This document shows positions 1 to 8,625 of a DNA stretch of 64,000 bases, one piece after another. Both the position numbers and the translations under genes were made by a program. The stretch covers positions 122,053-186,052 of the forward strand of contig NZ_JHQS01000016.1 in assembly GCF_014843845.1 (NCBI RefSeq). Reading direction: 5' to 3'. Below the pieces are notes generated by a model. The model did not search any database. It saw only the letters and a list, made by a program, of their open reading frames with translations, and was not told the DNA's origin. The stretch is from Mesorhizobium amorphae. GTDB lineage: Bacteria; Pseudomonadota; Alphaproteobacteria; Rhizobiales; Rhizobiaceae. How positions within the stretch are numbered: the stretch's first letter is position 1; every line of letters begins with the position of its first letter.

Positions 1-689
1 ACTGAACGGATCGCCCCGGCCAGGCGTTCGCTCTGCCCCGCCGCCTTCTTTCCAGCCTTGGCGATCGTGCCAGATTCACGCAGCGGCGACAGGCCGGCGC
101 GCCACAGCGCCTCCGACACATAGATATTGCCAAGTCCTGCGATCAGCCGCTGGTCGAGAAGCGCGGCCTTCAACGGCGATCGGCGGCCTTCGAGCAGCGA
201 GGCGAGCAGAACGCCGTCCAGCGTATTGCCGGTCGGCTCGACGCCCAGCCCGGCCAGCATCGGATGCGTGTCGGGCGTCCCTTCGGCAAACAGCATGAAG
301 CCGAAGCGGCGCGGGTCGTTGAAGATCACGCGCGAGCGGGCGCCTTCGGCGGAGACCACATCGAACACGACATGATCGTGCGCAGCGCTTTTCGAACGCT
401 CGTGATGGAATACACCCGGGGTATCGCTGCCATCTGATGTCTCGATGCGGAACGAACCCGACATGCCGAGATGGCAGATCAGCACCGGCCCACCATCGAT
501 ATGCATGGTGAGATATTTGGCCCGCCGGCCGAGGGCAGTGATGGTCTTGCCGGTCAGCCGCGCGGAGAAATCCTTGGGAAACGGGAACCTGAGATCGGGC
601 CGGCGCGCCTCGACGCGGACGAGGCGGGCGCCTTCCAGAACCGGTTGCAGGCCGCGCCGGACCGTTTCGACCTCAGGCAATTCGGGCAT
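1..689 (-). CDS. mutM: Formamidopyrimidine-DNA glycosylase, C-terminus cut by window edge
   Basis: Bifunctional DNA glycosylase/AP lyase that removes oxidised purines such as 8-oxoguanine. The translation opens with [10 protein letters not shown], giving the catalytic Pro2 and Glu3 of the Fpg/Nei family. A lysine at about residue 58 sits in the conserved beta-hairpin position, followed by HLGMSGSFR and NDPRRFG. About 229 residues are present; the family has about 290, so the missing part should be the C-terminal helix-two-turn-helix end and the zinc finger. The start lies inside the end of deoB, which suggests translational coupling. Start and identity are clear; the end cannot be judged. Confidence 0.95.
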   Translation of the reverse strand, partial: MPELPEVETVRRGLQPVLEGARLVRVEARRPDLRFPFPKDFSARLTGKTITALGRRAKYLTMHIDGGPVLICHLGMSGSFRIETSDGSDTPGVFHHERSKSAAHDHVVFDVVSAEGARSRVIFNDPRRFGFMLFAEGTPDTHPMLAGLGVEPTGNTLDGVLLASLLEGRRSPLKAALLDQRLIAGLGNIYVSEALWRAGLSPLRESGTIAKAGKKAAGQSERLAGAIRS

Positions 690-1920
690 GGCCGCCTATC
701 GTCGCATAGAAAGAAGTGCCGTGACGGCCACGCGCCAGCCCGAGATGTTCGGCGACGGTTTCGCCAATGTCGGCGAAGGTCGTTCTGAGCCCGATATTGC
801 CCCCTGTGAGCCCCTGTCCGACGCCGATCACCGGAATGCGTTCGCGCGTGTGGTCGGTGCCGCGCCATGTCGGGTCGTTGCCGTGGTCGGCGGTGAGGAT
901 GAGCAGGTCACCCTGCTTCAGTTTGGCAAGCGCCTCGGGCAGGCGAAGGTCGAAGGCTTCGAGTGCGGCCGCATAGCCGGCGACGTCGCGGCGATGACCG
1001 AACTCGGTGTCGAAATCGACGAAATTGGCAAACACCAGATCACCGTCGCCAGCGTCGTCCATCGCACCCAGCGCCTTGTCGAACATCGCCATGTTGCCGG
1101 CGGCCTTGCGTACTTCGGAGATGCCGCGATGCGCGAAGATGTCGCCGATCTTGCCGACTGCGATGACCTTGCTTCCGCGTTGCGTCAGCCGGTCGAGCAA
1201 CGTTGGTTCCGGCGGCGGCACCGCATAGTCGCGGCGGTTGTAGGTGCGCTCGAAGGTAGCGACGGTTTCCCCGACAAAAGGCCGTGCGATCACCCGGCCG
1301 ATGTTCAGCGGATCGACCAGCCCGCGCACGGTCTTGCAGAACTCGTAGAGCCGCTCCAGTCCGAAATGCGTTTCGTGCGCGGCGATCTGCAGGACGGAGT
1401 CGACCGAAGTGTAGCAGATCGGCTTGCCGGAGCGGATATGCTCCTCGCCGGACCGCTCGATGATTTCGATTCCCGCCGCATGGCAATCGCCCAAAATGCC
1501 GGGCACCTTTCCTTCCCGGATCATCGCCTCGGTCAGGGCAGCCGGAAAAGCCGGCACCGTCTGAGGAAAATAGCCCCAGTCGAAGCGCACCGGAAGGCCG
1601 GCGATTTCCCAATGACCCGAGGGCGTGTCCTTGCCGCTCGAGACCTCCTGCGCCGCGCCATGAATGGCCGTGGCAAGCGGGATCTTGCTGCCGTCGAACC
1701 GAAAACCGGTCGCGGTTTCCGCCGCGCGGGCGAGACCGAACGAGACCATGTTCGGCACCGCGAGCGGCCCCTTGCGCAGGCCTTCGCGATCCGCGCGGCC
1801 CTCCGCACAGGCCAAGGCGATGTGTCCGAACGTATCGGCGCCGGCATCGCCATAGCGCTCGGCATCGGCGGCGCCGCCGATGCCGAAGGAATCGAGAACT
1901 AAGAGGAAAGCGCGTGCCAT
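673..1920 (-). CDS. deoB: Phosphopentomutase
   Basis: Interconverts (deoxy)ribose 1-phosphate and 5-phosphate in nucleoside salvage, in the cytoplasm. The 415-residue product fits the family (about 400). It has the metal-binding VLDSFGIGG near residues 8-16, the TPSGHWE segment with the threonine that is phosphorylated in the family (Thr99), and the C-terminal TADHGND metal motif. The ATG reading [10 protein letters not shown] is chosen because the alkaline-phosphatase-superfamily fold begins there; the open frame continues upstream but without family-like sequence. Its last 17 bases overlap the start of mutM in another frame. Confidence 0.95.
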   Translation of the reverse strand: MARAFLLVLDSFGIGGAADAERYGDAGADTFGHIALACAEGRADREGLRKGPLAVPNMVSFGLARAAETATGFRFDGSKIPLATAIHGAAQEVSSGKDTPSGHWEIAGLPVRFDWGYFPQTVPAFPAALTEAMIREGKVPGILGDCHAAGIEIIERSGEEHIRSGKPICYTSVDSVLQIAAHETHFGLERLYEFCKTVRGLVDPLNIGRVIARPFVGETVATFERTYNRRDYAVPPPEPTLLDRLTQRGSKVIAVGKIGDIFAHRGISEVRKAAGNMAMFDKALGAMDDAGDGDLVFANFVDFDTEFGHRRDVAGYAAALEAFDLRLPEALAKLKQGDLLILTADHGNDPTWRGTDHTRERIPVIGVGQGLTGGNIGLRTTFADIGETVAEHLGLARGRHGTSFYATIGGHARIA

Positions 1921-2054
1921 CGAATGGGATCGTGTTGCCTGTCTGCGGTCCCAGACATAGGGTTCCACATCGCCATTGGCAATTCGGAACCAAACGGCAA
2001 CGGCTTGGACGCGATAGTCGGGGCGAGACCGGACGCCGAAGCGGCAGGGTAGGG

Positions 2055-3044
2055 ATGAGACATGGTGGCGCATTTTCGGCGAGGCCCGCCTTGAAGGCAT
2101 GCGTGGCCGCATTTGCGTTGCTGGCCGCATCATGGCCGAATGCGGCGCGTGCCGACTGGCGCGACGACATCGGCACGTTCCGCATCGGCATCGTCGCCGA
2201 ACCCGGGGCCGGCAACACCGTTCCGGGCCTGGCGCTGCTGACGGACGCCTACACCAAGGCGCTCGGCATGAAGGTGGAATTTGTCGTCGCCCGCGACTAC
2301 GCGGCGCTGATCGAGGCGCAGGCAAGCGGCCGGATCGAATACGCGGTCTATTCGGCGACGGCCTACGCCACCGCCGCGCAACGCTGCGGCTGCGTCGAAC
2401 CTCTCGTGGCGCCGGTCGATGCAGACGGCGCCATCGGCATCCGCTCCGTCCTCGTGACGCGCGACGGCAAGGTTGCGGATCTTGCCGCCATGGCGACGCA
2501 CCGGATCGCTATCGCGCCTTCCGACAGCATCGGCGGTTCTCTGTTGCCGTTAGCCGGGCTCAAGGCGGATGGCGTCGAGCTCAGCGAGGATGCGCCGTAT
2601 CTGATGCGCGCCGCCTCGGCCGCCGCGGCCGAAACGATGCTTATCGACGGCCAGGCCGATGCCCTGTTCGGTTGGGTGGAAGCCATGGCGGACGGTCAGC
2701 CCGCGACCCCGGACGGCCAATCCGCGGTCCCGGACGGCCAACTGGCTGACCCAGGCGGCACAGTGGCCAGGCTTGAGGCGGCGGGTCTTTCGAAGACGGA
2801 ACTTCAGGTCGTATGGACGTCCGGCTTGCTCAGATACGGCCCGCATGCCGTCCGCAGCGACCTCGACCCCGAGGCCAAGCGCCGGCTCACCGTTTTCCTC
2901 ACCAACCTCAAGTCGATGACGCCTGATGTCTACGATCTGCTGGAGGCGGCGCACTCCGGCGGGTTCGCCGTCGCCTCTTCGAAGGACTATGCGATGGCTG
3001 CGGCCATCGTCCAGTTTGTGTCAGGCAAGAACGACCAGCAATGA
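2055..3044 (+). CDS. PhnD-like periplasmic phosphate/phosphite/phosphonate-type binding protein
   Basis: Probable solute-binding protein of the PhnD family. The chosen ATG has AGGG just upstream and opens a signal peptide: basic start, hydrophobic [16 protein letters not shown], then AARA as a likely cleavage site. The mature part shows the family pattern ([24 protein letters not shown]; an [14 protein letters not shown] segment). No permease or ATPase gene is next to it, so the ligand and the transporter are unknown. An unusual three-copy heptad ([21 protein letters not shown]) lies at residues 213-233 and looks like an inserted surface loop. It is divergent from deoB, whose start lies 134 bases upstream. 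Confidence 0.75.
   Translation: MRHGGAFSARPALKACVAAFALLAASWPNAARADWRDDIGTFRIGIVAEPGAGNTVPGLALLTDAYTKALGMKVEFVVARDYAALIEAQASGRIEYAVYSATAYATAAQRCGCVEPLVAPVDADGAIGIRSVLVTRDGKVADLAAMATHRIAIAPSDSIGGSLLPLAGLKADGVELSEDAPYLMRAASAAAAETMLIDGQADALFGWVEAMADGQPATPDGQSAVPDGQLADPGGTVARLEAAGLSKTELQVVWTSGLLRYGPHAVRSDLDPEAKRRLTVFLTNLKSMTPDVYDLLEAAHSGGFAVASSKDYAMAAAIVQFVSGKNDQQ
2691..2753 (+). repeat. Three-copy 21-base in-frame tandem repeat
   Basis: Three diverged 21-base units each begin GACGG(T/C)CA and encode DGQxAxP. They lie in the PhnD-like gene and keep the reading frame, so they lengthen the protein by two or three heptads. Divergence between copies suggests the expansion is not very recent. Confidence 0.8.
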
Positions 3045-3068
3045 TCCTTGGCGCCCGACCGCCCCCAC

Positions 3069-3689
3069 TCAGCAGTCGCCGCAGGGGATCGTCGTGCTGC
3101 GGCGGGGGCGCAGGTAATAGGTCTCGCCCATCGATATCTTGTTGAAGGCCGAGGTCAACCCAAGACGTTGCTGACCGTCCGCCGACCAGGTGATGACCGG
3201 CTCGTAGGCAAGATCGCTTTCGACACGAATAAGAAAAGTGCCTGCAACCTTCAGCGTAGCTGGAACCGTGGTGGTGGTGCCCTTGACGGCATCGACGGCC
3301 GCGGTGCCATCGACGAGCTTGCGCGACCACACGACCTGCACTTTCGGGGTAGCATCGCTCGTGACCTCAATCGCCGTGATGACGATCTTCGGGGTTGAGC
3401 GGTTATAGGGCCGCAAGGTTGATGTGCCGATCTGCATGATCGCATCGAGATCCGCTTTGGTGATCGTATTCTGCTGCGTGACGAGATCCGCCACCATGCT
3501 GCCGATGCGGCTGACCTTCTTGCTGGTCTCGATAGCCTGCGAAGCCTCCATGGTCACGAAATACATGACGAGCAGGACAGGTACGATGAAGGCGAACTCG
3601 ATGGCCGCGACGCCGCGGCGATCGGCGCAGAGCCGCATCGCTCTCGTCCAGACTGCTGAAATCCCCCGGTGTGCCCCCGCACGAAACAT
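3069..3689 (-). CDS. TadE-like minor pilin / pilus assembly protein
   Basis: Membrane protein of the Tad pilus. Near residues 25-50 it carries RRGVAAIEFAFIVPVLLV, the glycine-xx-AIEFA signature of TadE/TadF pseudopilins followed by one transmembrane helix; the remaining 150 residues would be periplasmic. The product is 206 residues. A TTG start nine codons upstream is possible, but the ATG with a GGGGG/AAAGG ribosome-binding stretch is preferred. It follows another TadE-like gene on the same strand with a gap of 38 bases, so the two are probably co-transcribed. The partner of such pairs is often called TadF or TadG; I cannot assign which. Confidence 0.8.
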   Translation of the reverse strand: MFRAGAHRGISAVWTRAMRLCADRRGVAAIEFAFIVPVLLVMYFVTMEASQAIETSKKVSRIGSMVADLVTQQNTITKADLDAIMQIGTSTLRPYNRSTPKIVITAIEVTSDATPKVQVVWSRKLVDGTAAVDAVKGTTTTVPATLKVAGTFLIRVESDLAYEPVITWSADGQQRLGLTSAFNKISMGETYYLRPRRSTTIPCGDC

Positions 3690-3727
3690 GCCTTTACCCC
3701 CGTTTTGCCAAAGCAAGCCTGCAAATC

Positions 3728-4318
3728 TCAGTTGTCGAACGGCTCGTTCTGCCAGGTCACCGATGCGAAATGCAGCGTGTTACCGTCCTTGAGATTGGCC
3801 ATCGACTTGGCCATGAAATCGGTCATGACAGGCCATTTGTAGAACACCCGCAGCATGTTCCTCGATTCCGCCAGGCCGGGAGTGACGGCGAAGCTCGTCG
3901 CATTCGTGCCGTGCTTCAGAACGATCTCGCCGTCCACGATCTTGAAGCTCGCCGTGGCGGCGTCGGCAAAGGTCGGATATTCGCGCAGATCCACCAGCAG
4001 TCCCGGGCAGGTCTTGGCGACCATGATCTCAAGCCTGCTGCAGATGAGGTCCCGCAACTTGGTCCCGGCTACGTCGGCTGGCCTCAACTGGCCGGTGCGC
4101 AGCTGTCGGGCGACGTCGTCCGTGGCGTTGGCCATCACTTCCTGTCCGGCAAACGAGATGCAGCTCTCGAGGATGGCAAAGACGAGAAGGGCGAACGGCA
4201 GGGCAAGCATGGCGAATTCTATCGCCGTGCTGCCGCGCTTGTCGCCAAGGAAACGGGAGCGGAACCATGGCCGCCTGGCGCTGCGATTGGCGTTTTCCGG
4301 TGCCGGATCCCTGCTCAT
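3728..4318 (-). CDS. TadE-like minor pilin / pilus assembly protein
   Basis: First of two TadE-like genes. The product is 196 residues: a short basic cytoplasmic N-terminus, then KRGSTAIEFAMLALPFALLV, the TadE signature and membrane helix, then a periplasmic part with two cysteines (near ICSRLE and KTCPG) that might form a disulfide. The ATG is chosen because AGGAACGGG lies just upstream; an ATG 14 codons earlier has poorer support. It is expected to work with the plus-strand cpa/tad genes in assembling Flp pili. Confidence 0.8.
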   Translation of the reverse strand: MSRDPAPENANRSARRPWFRSRFLGDKRGSTAIEFAMLALPFALLVFAILESCISFAGQEVMANATDDVARQLRTGQLRPADVAGTKLRDLICSRLEIMVAKTCPGLLVDLREYPTFADAATASFKIVDGEIVLKHGTNATSFAVTPGLAESRNMLRVFYKWPVMTDFMAKSMANLKDGNTLHFASVTWQNEPFDN

Positions 4319-4471
4319 GTCCCGTTCCTGCCGATGCTTGTGCGGTGTCGGCGGGCACATTAGCCAAGACCCATTGAAACCCAGTTTGGATGACCGCTAA
4401 ATTCGTCGAGACGGCCTTAACCGGCCGCTAACCGTGGCGGCCGTCGCGCAATCTGCCGACAGCCGGGACGC

Positions 4472-4894
4472 TCAGTGGCCGGCGCTCATCTCGGCTTCCG
4501 AGGCCTTCTCGCTGTCGCTCTTGTAGGAGCTTTCGCAATAGGGCGTGCAGGACATGGTCTGGATTTCGGAGCGCCTGTAAATTCTGACCGAGGACGCGTC
4601 CTGCCGCACGACAGTGACCTGTTCGTCGATGATCGGACTGCCGTCCTGATCGAGGACAACCAGGTTGGTGACGCCAAATCCCTTGCCGGTCAGAACGATT
4701 GTCGAGGCATCCTGAACAGCGGCGTCGGCGATCGCTGGATTGCCGACGACGATGGTGTCGGCGGCGCGCGACAATTTGACGATCTTCGCCTGGTTCATCG
4801 TGACTTCGATACCGGATCCGGCCCTGGCCGGCATGACGAAGGCAGATGCGGCGAAAAGCGCGGCAACTGCGAATGACGATCTCGACCCGGTCAT
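4472..4894 (-). CDS. Stand-alone pilus-secretin N-terminal domain protein
   Basis: Secreted protein of 140 residues. A signal peptide (MTGSRSSFAVAALFAASAF, then PARA) is followed by a domain that matches the N-terminal region of CpaC: MNQAKIVKLSRAADTIVVG then NPAIADAAVQ and a TGKGFGVTNLVVLD segment. The same pattern occurs in the full CpaC of this locus (VANPTVADAVT, LFGKSVGETNIFVF). It has no secretin domain and no BON domain and ends in a cysteine-containing tail (TMSCTPYCESS). It may be a periplasmic accessory of the Tad secretin (inference). The start is set by the signal peptide; upstream methionines give no such sequence. Confidence 0.75.
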   Translation of the reverse strand: MTGSRSSFAVAALFAASAFVMPARAGSGIEVTMNQAKIVKLSRAADTIVVGNPAIADAAVQDASTIVLTGKGFGVTNLVVLDQDGSPIIDEQVTVVRQDASSVRIYRRSEIQTMSCTPYCESSYKSDSEKASEAEMSAGH

Positions 4895-5230
4895 TGAGAC
4901 GCTCCAAGGCGGCGAATTGTTCAACGGAACATGAACGAGATTGGTGAACCAACAGTTAAACATGGGCTGGTTGCGATAGGGATTGGTGCGCCCAGCTCGC
5001 GGGTACGCCACAGCCTGCGCTGTTTTAGCAATACTGAAGGTGCGCCGATCTCCGCGCTTTCCCGGCGTTTAGCTCACGGTTAACCACGCAACGGGTTCGG
5101 TGCCGGAAAGGAATCGGTAAGGCTGTTTATTAAGCCGATCGAAAGAGCTTCTCCCTAGATTGGCAGCATCCGATCAACCGGCAAGAGAAGTTGACGGAAG
5201 TGCTGTAACACGTGGAGTAGGAGCTCTCGA
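4895..5230. other. Divergent intergenic region between secretin-N-domain gene and flp
   Basis: No gene is seen in these 336 bases. It should hold the promoters of the minus-strand pilus genes and of the flp pilin. A CtrA-like site lies near 5069-5084, and AGGAG eight bases before the flp ATG is a strong ribosome-binding site. AT-rich blocks around 5128-5160 (GGCTGTTTATTAAGCC) form a short dyad close to the likely flp promoter. Confidence 0.5.
5069..5084 (+). promoter_or_regulatory. Candidate CtrA binding site upstream of flp
   Basis: Reads TTAG, seven bases, TTAAC, one mismatch from the CtrA consensus TTAA-N7-TTAAC. It lies about 150 bases before the pilin start. In Caulobacter the pilin gene pilA is activated by CtrA, so the position makes sense, but a single near-match is weak evidence. 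Confidence 0.35.
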
Positions 5231-5401
5231 ATGTCTAACCTGATCGCACGTTTTGTGAAGGACGAATCCGGCGCGACCGCCATCGAATATGGTCTGATCG
5301 CTGCTCTCATCGCGCTCGCCATCATGGTCGGCGCTGGCGCCCTCGGCAATGCTCTGAACGCCAAGTTCGCGAACATCGCCTCGGAAATCAACGGTTCGTA
5401 A
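5231..5401 (+). CDS. flp: Flp-type pilin subunit
   Basis: Major structural pilin of the Tad pilus, 56 residues. The short basic leader ends in DESGATAIEYGLIAALIAL, the Flp signature in which the prepilin peptidase cuts after the glycine and before the ATAIEY segment; a single hydrophobic helix follows. It is followed by a strong terminator, so the pilin can be made in excess over the assembly genes downstream. It has a good AGGAG site. The nearby cpaA product is the expected processing enzyme. Confidence 0.95.
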   Translation: MSNLIARFVKDESGATAIEYGLIAALIALAIMVGAGALGNALNAKFANIASEINGS

Positions 5402-5430
5402 TACCGAAGCAACCTGGTTGCTTTCAATCA

Positions 5431-5462
5431 AGGGCCGCCTCATTGGCGGCCCTTTATTTTTA
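5431..5462 (+). terminator. Rho-independent terminator after flp
   Basis: A perfect nine-base stem AGGGCCGCC / GGCGGCCCT with a five-base loop is followed by TTATTTTTAT. It separates the pilin transcript from cpaA. Confidence 0.9.
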
Positions 5463-5573
5463 TGACGTCTGCATCTTGTGATGTCTGGCGTTTTTGAAGT
5501 CCCGGCCTCATCAATCGTTAATCGAACATGCCTAGGCTGCTTCCAGGCACATTTGACCACAGGCGCCGCGCCC

Positions 5574-6092
5574 ATGCTTGAAGCCCTGATCTTCGTCGTC
5601 TTTCCGTTCTGCATGCTTTTCGCCGCGATCTCCGACACATTGTCGATGACAATCGCCAATCGCGTGCCGGTGCTGCTTGTGGCCGTCTTTGCTCTGGTCG
5701 CGCCGCTGACGGGTATGGATTGGGCAACCTATGGCTGGCATTTCGCCGCTGGCGGCCTGGTGCTGGCCGTGACCTTCGGTCTGTTCGCGCTCGGCGGCAT
5801 GGGAGGCGGCGACGCCAAGCTGCTGGCCGCCACCGCTGTCTGGATGGGGCTCAACATTCAACTTGTCGAATACCTCGTGGCCTCGACGATCATCGGTGGC
5901 CTTTTGACGATCGCCATCCTCGTCTACAGGAAATCGCCGCTCGCCACCTATACGGGCCACAACCCGTTCCTGCGCCATTTCGCCGACGAGACGTCCGGCG
6001 TTCCTTATGGCATCGCGCTTGGCCTCGGCGGACTGCTCACCTATCCGGACTCGCCACTGATGGTGTGGGCGCTGGCACAGCTGGCGGCTTAG
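5574..6092 (+). CDS. cpaA: Type IV prepilin peptidase of the Tad pilus (A24 family)
   Basis: Inner-membrane aspartic protease that processes Flp prepilin and the TadE-like proteins. The 172-residue product is short and lacks the methylase half found in PilD, as usual for CpaA/TadV. The two catalytic aspartates are visible: Asp21 in AAISDTLSMTIANR and Asp80 in the GGMGGGDAKLL motif. Several hydrophobic segments span the length. The ATG reading MLEALIFVVF starts the first membrane helix; the open frame upstream carries no such sequence. It stands alone between two terminators. Confidence 0.92.
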   Translation: MLEALIFVVFPFCMLFAAISDTLSMTIANRVPVLLVAVFALVAPLTGMDWATYGWHFAAGGLVLAVTFGLFALGGMGGGDAKLLAATAVWMGLNIQLVEYLVASTIIGGLLTIAILVYRKSPLATYTGHNPFLRHFADETSGVPYGIALGLGGLLTYPDSPLMVWALAQLAA

Positions 6093-6119
6093 CCAGCTTT
6101 TCAGATTTCGCTTTCGAAG

Positions 6120-6142
6120 AGGCGGCCCCGGCCGCCTTTTTT
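6120..6142 (+). terminator. Rho-independent terminator after cpaA
   Basis: GGCGGC, four-base loop CCCG, GCCGCC, then six T. It separates cpaA from the cpaB-tadC operon. The following AT-rich stretch up to the cpaB start contains three TTAA words and probably the operon promoter. Confidence 0.85.
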
Positions 6143-6284
6143 GCGCGCCGGCGGCAGTTCGTTCCAATTTATGTAAACGTTAAATTAATCACGATCGTAA
6201 GCATTACATTAACCTTGTTTTGACGATTGCGGCTGCAAAGTCCCCCTTGGCTAGGTGGTTTGCCAAAGGCGAGGGTTCGGACAG

Positions 6285-7097
6285 ATGCCAGCATCCCGAC
6301 TGATCATTCTGAGCGTGGCGGTGGCCGCGGCGGGTGGTGCAGGATATGTGGCGAAGAACATGGTGGCGACTCCGCCGCCCCAGGTCATCGTCGATTCTCC
6401 GCAGGCGCCGGCCATCGCGCTGCAGGATGTGCTTGTCCTGTCGGGCGATGTCGGCATGGGCACCCCGCTGGAAAACAACATCAGCTGGGAGTCGTGGCCG
6501 TCCAACGGCATCAACGCCAATTTCATCACCCGCGCTGCGGAGCCCGATGCGGTCGAGAAGCTGAAGGGTTCCGTTGCCCGCGTCGCGATGTTCACCGGCG
6601 AGCCGCTGCGGCGCTCCAAGCTCATCGGCGAGGGGCAGAGTTTCATGTCGTCGATCCTGCCCTCCGGCATGCGTGCCGTTGCGACCGCGATATCGGCCGA
6701 TACGTCCGCGGGCGGCTTCATCCTGCCCAATGACTTCGTCGACGTCATCATGACCCGCCGCTCCGATACCGGGAGCGGTGGCAGCGGTTTCACCACCGAG
6801 ACCATCCTGAAGAATATCCGCGTTCTGGCGATCGACCAGACCATCCAGGAAGATGAGGAAGGCAAGAAGACCAGGGTCGGCCAGACCGCCACGCTGGAAC
6901 TGACGCCACAGCAGGCCGAGATCATCACGGTCGCCCAGCAGATGGCGGATCGCCTGACCCTGGCGCTGCGCTCGATCACGGACAGCCAGGAAAAGAATTT
7001 GGGCGAGGCTGACTATCTCGTTTCCGGCAACGGCCGGCGCGGAACGGTGCGGTTGATCAAGTCGGGCGAAGTTTCCGAAGTGGGAGCAAGGAAATGA
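6285..7097 (+). CDS. cpaB: Flp pilus assembly protein CpaB (RcpC)
   Basis: Periplasmic assembly factor of the Tad pilus, 270 residues. One N-terminal membrane anchor (ASRLIILSVAVAAAGGAGYV) is followed by an SAF-like domain and the RcpC/CpaB region (PLRRSKLI, then AVATAISADTSAGGFILPND, with NDFVDVIMT). The chosen ATG has GAGGG upstream. It is the first gene of a seven-gene operon cpaB-C-D-E-F-tadB-tadC. Its stop overlaps the start of cpaC in an ATGA. Confidence 0.93.
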   Translation: MPASRLIILSVAVAAAGGAGYVAKNMVATPPPQVIVDSPQAPAIALQDVLVLSGDVGMGTPLENNISWESWPSNGINANFITRAAEPDAVEKLKGSVARVAMFTGEPLRRSKLIGEGQSFMSSILPSGMRAVATAISADTSAGGFILPNDFVDVIMTRRSDTGSGGSGFTTETILKNIRVLAIDQTIQEDEEGKKTRVGQTATLELTPQQAEIITVAQQMADRLTLALRSITDSQEKNLGEADYLVSGNGRRGTVRLIKSGEVSEVGARK

Positions 7098-8611
7098 GGC
7101 TAAACGGTAAACTGCCGTTCGCGATGGCGATGGCAATCGGCCTGTCCCTGCTCGGCACGAACGCGCCTGGTCTTGTCGAAGCGAAGGCCGCGAACAGGAC
7201 AGCCGGCGTCACGGCATCCGTTGCCACGCAGCGCGTCAAGCTTGGCCTCAACAAATCGGTGGTCATCGACCTGCCGAGCGACGCCTATGACATCCTCGTC
7301 GCCAACCCGACGGTCGCCGATGCGGTGACCCGTACGGCACGGCGCATCTATCTGTTCGGCAAGTCGGTCGGCGAGACCAACATCTTCGTCTTCGGCCCCA
7401 ATGGCGAGCAGATCGTCAGCCTGGACCTGGCGGTCGAGCGCGATGTCGCCGGATTGGAGGACTATCTCAAACGGTTCATTCCGTCGTCCGAGATCAAGGT
7501 CGAACTGCTCAACGACAATGTCGTCCTGACCGGAAGCGTCGATACACCGCTAGACGCCAAGCGCGCGGTCGACCTGGCGACCATCTTCGTGTCCGGCGGT
7601 GAGGCGACGACCGGACAATATTCACAGACCGCCGCCGGCGGTTCCGCCAATGGCGGTGTCGACATCAACAATCCGGACGCCGAGCGCCGCGTCTCGAAGA
7701 TCGTCAATCTGCTGCAGATCATCGGCGACGATCAGGTGACGCTCAAGGTGACCGTCGCCGAAGTCAGTCGCTCGGTGATGAAGCAGCTTGGCGTCAACAT
7801 GATGGGAAGCGGCGGCAGCAACGGCATCACCTACGGCGCCATCAGCGACAATTTCACCGGCCTCGGCAAATCGCTTTCGCATTCGGGGGTCAACTTCGCC
7901 ACCAATGAATTGCAGGGCTACATCAACGCCATGGAGCAATCCGGCGTCATGAAAACGCTCGCCGAGCCGACATTGACGGCCGTCTCCGGTGAGAAGGCGA
8001 CCTTCAGGGTCGGCGGCGAATACAACATAGTGCAAAATCAATCCGCGCCAGACAGCACCGGCGGGATTACCTATACGACGGAAAAGATCGACTATGGTAT
8101 CGGGCTTGAATTCCAGCCGGTCGTGCTGTCGCCTGGACGTATCAGTCTGAAAGTAAGGACGTCGGTTTCGGAACCGACGACGGAAGGATCGGTATCGCTG
8201 TCCGGCGGCGTGTCCGCCCCGGGCATGAATGTACTATCGCTCCGCAAGCGGCTTGCCGACACGACGGTTGAACTGCCTTCCGGCGGTTCGATGATGATCG
8301 CCGGCCTCGTCCGTGATGACATCAGGCAGGCGGTAAACGGCTTGCCTGGGCTGACAAAGATTCCGGTGCTCGGAGCCCTTTTCCGCAGCCGTGACTTCGT
8401 CCGCAATGAAAGCGAACTGGTCATCATCATAACGCCCTATCTGGCGCGGCCGGTGGCGCGCAACGACCTCGCCAAGCCGGACGACAATTTCAACGCGCCG
8501 AGTGATGGCGCCGGCATGTTCCTTGGCCGCGTCAATCGCGTCTACGGCACGATGCAGACCGACAAGCCCAACGGCCGCTACCACGGCGTTGTCGGCTTCA
8601 TCTACAAGTGA
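7094..8611 (+). CDS. cpaC: Tad pilus outer-membrane secretin CpaC (RcpA)
   Basis: Forms the outer-membrane pore through which the Flp pilus leaves. The 505-residue product has a signal peptide, the pilus N-domain (LGLNKSVVIDLPSDAYDILV and VANPTVADAV), a short BON-like/N1 region around residues 120-160, and the secretin core, where PTLTAVSGEKATFRVGGE and the late VPVLGALF-like segment KIPVLGALFRSRDF are typical. It shares four bases with cpaB, indicating translational coupling. Confidence 0.95.
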   Translation: MRLNGKLPFAMAMAIGLSLLGTNAPGLVEAKAANRTAGVTASVATQRVKLGLNKSVVIDLPSDAYDILVANPTVADAVTRTARRIYLFGKSVGETNIFVFGPNGEQIVSLDLAVERDVAGLEDYLKRFIPSSEIKVELLNDNVVLTGSVDTPLDAKRAVDLATIFVSGGEATTGQYSQTAAGGSANGGVDINNPDAERRVSKIVNLLQIIGDDQVTLKVTVAEVSRSVMKQLGVNMMGSGGSNGITYGAISDNFTGLGKSLSHSGVNFATNELQGYINAMEQSGVMKTLAEPTLTAVSGEKATFRVGGEYNIVQNQSAPDSTGGITYTTEKIDYGIGLEFQPVVLSPGRISLKVRTSVSEPTTEGSVSLSGGVSAPGMNVLSLRKRLADTTVELPSGGSMMIAGLVRDDIRQAVNGLPGLTKIPVLGALFRSRDFVRNESELVIIITPYLARPVARNDLAKPDDNFNAPSDGAGMFLGRVNRVYGTMQTDKPNGRYHGVVGFIYK

Positions 8612-8625
8612 GCGGGGAAGCGGAC

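Noticed and set aside
445..1902. A 485-codon plus-strand frame opposite deoB and mutM
   Set aside because: Both minus-strand genes have full catalytic motifs; this is a shadow.
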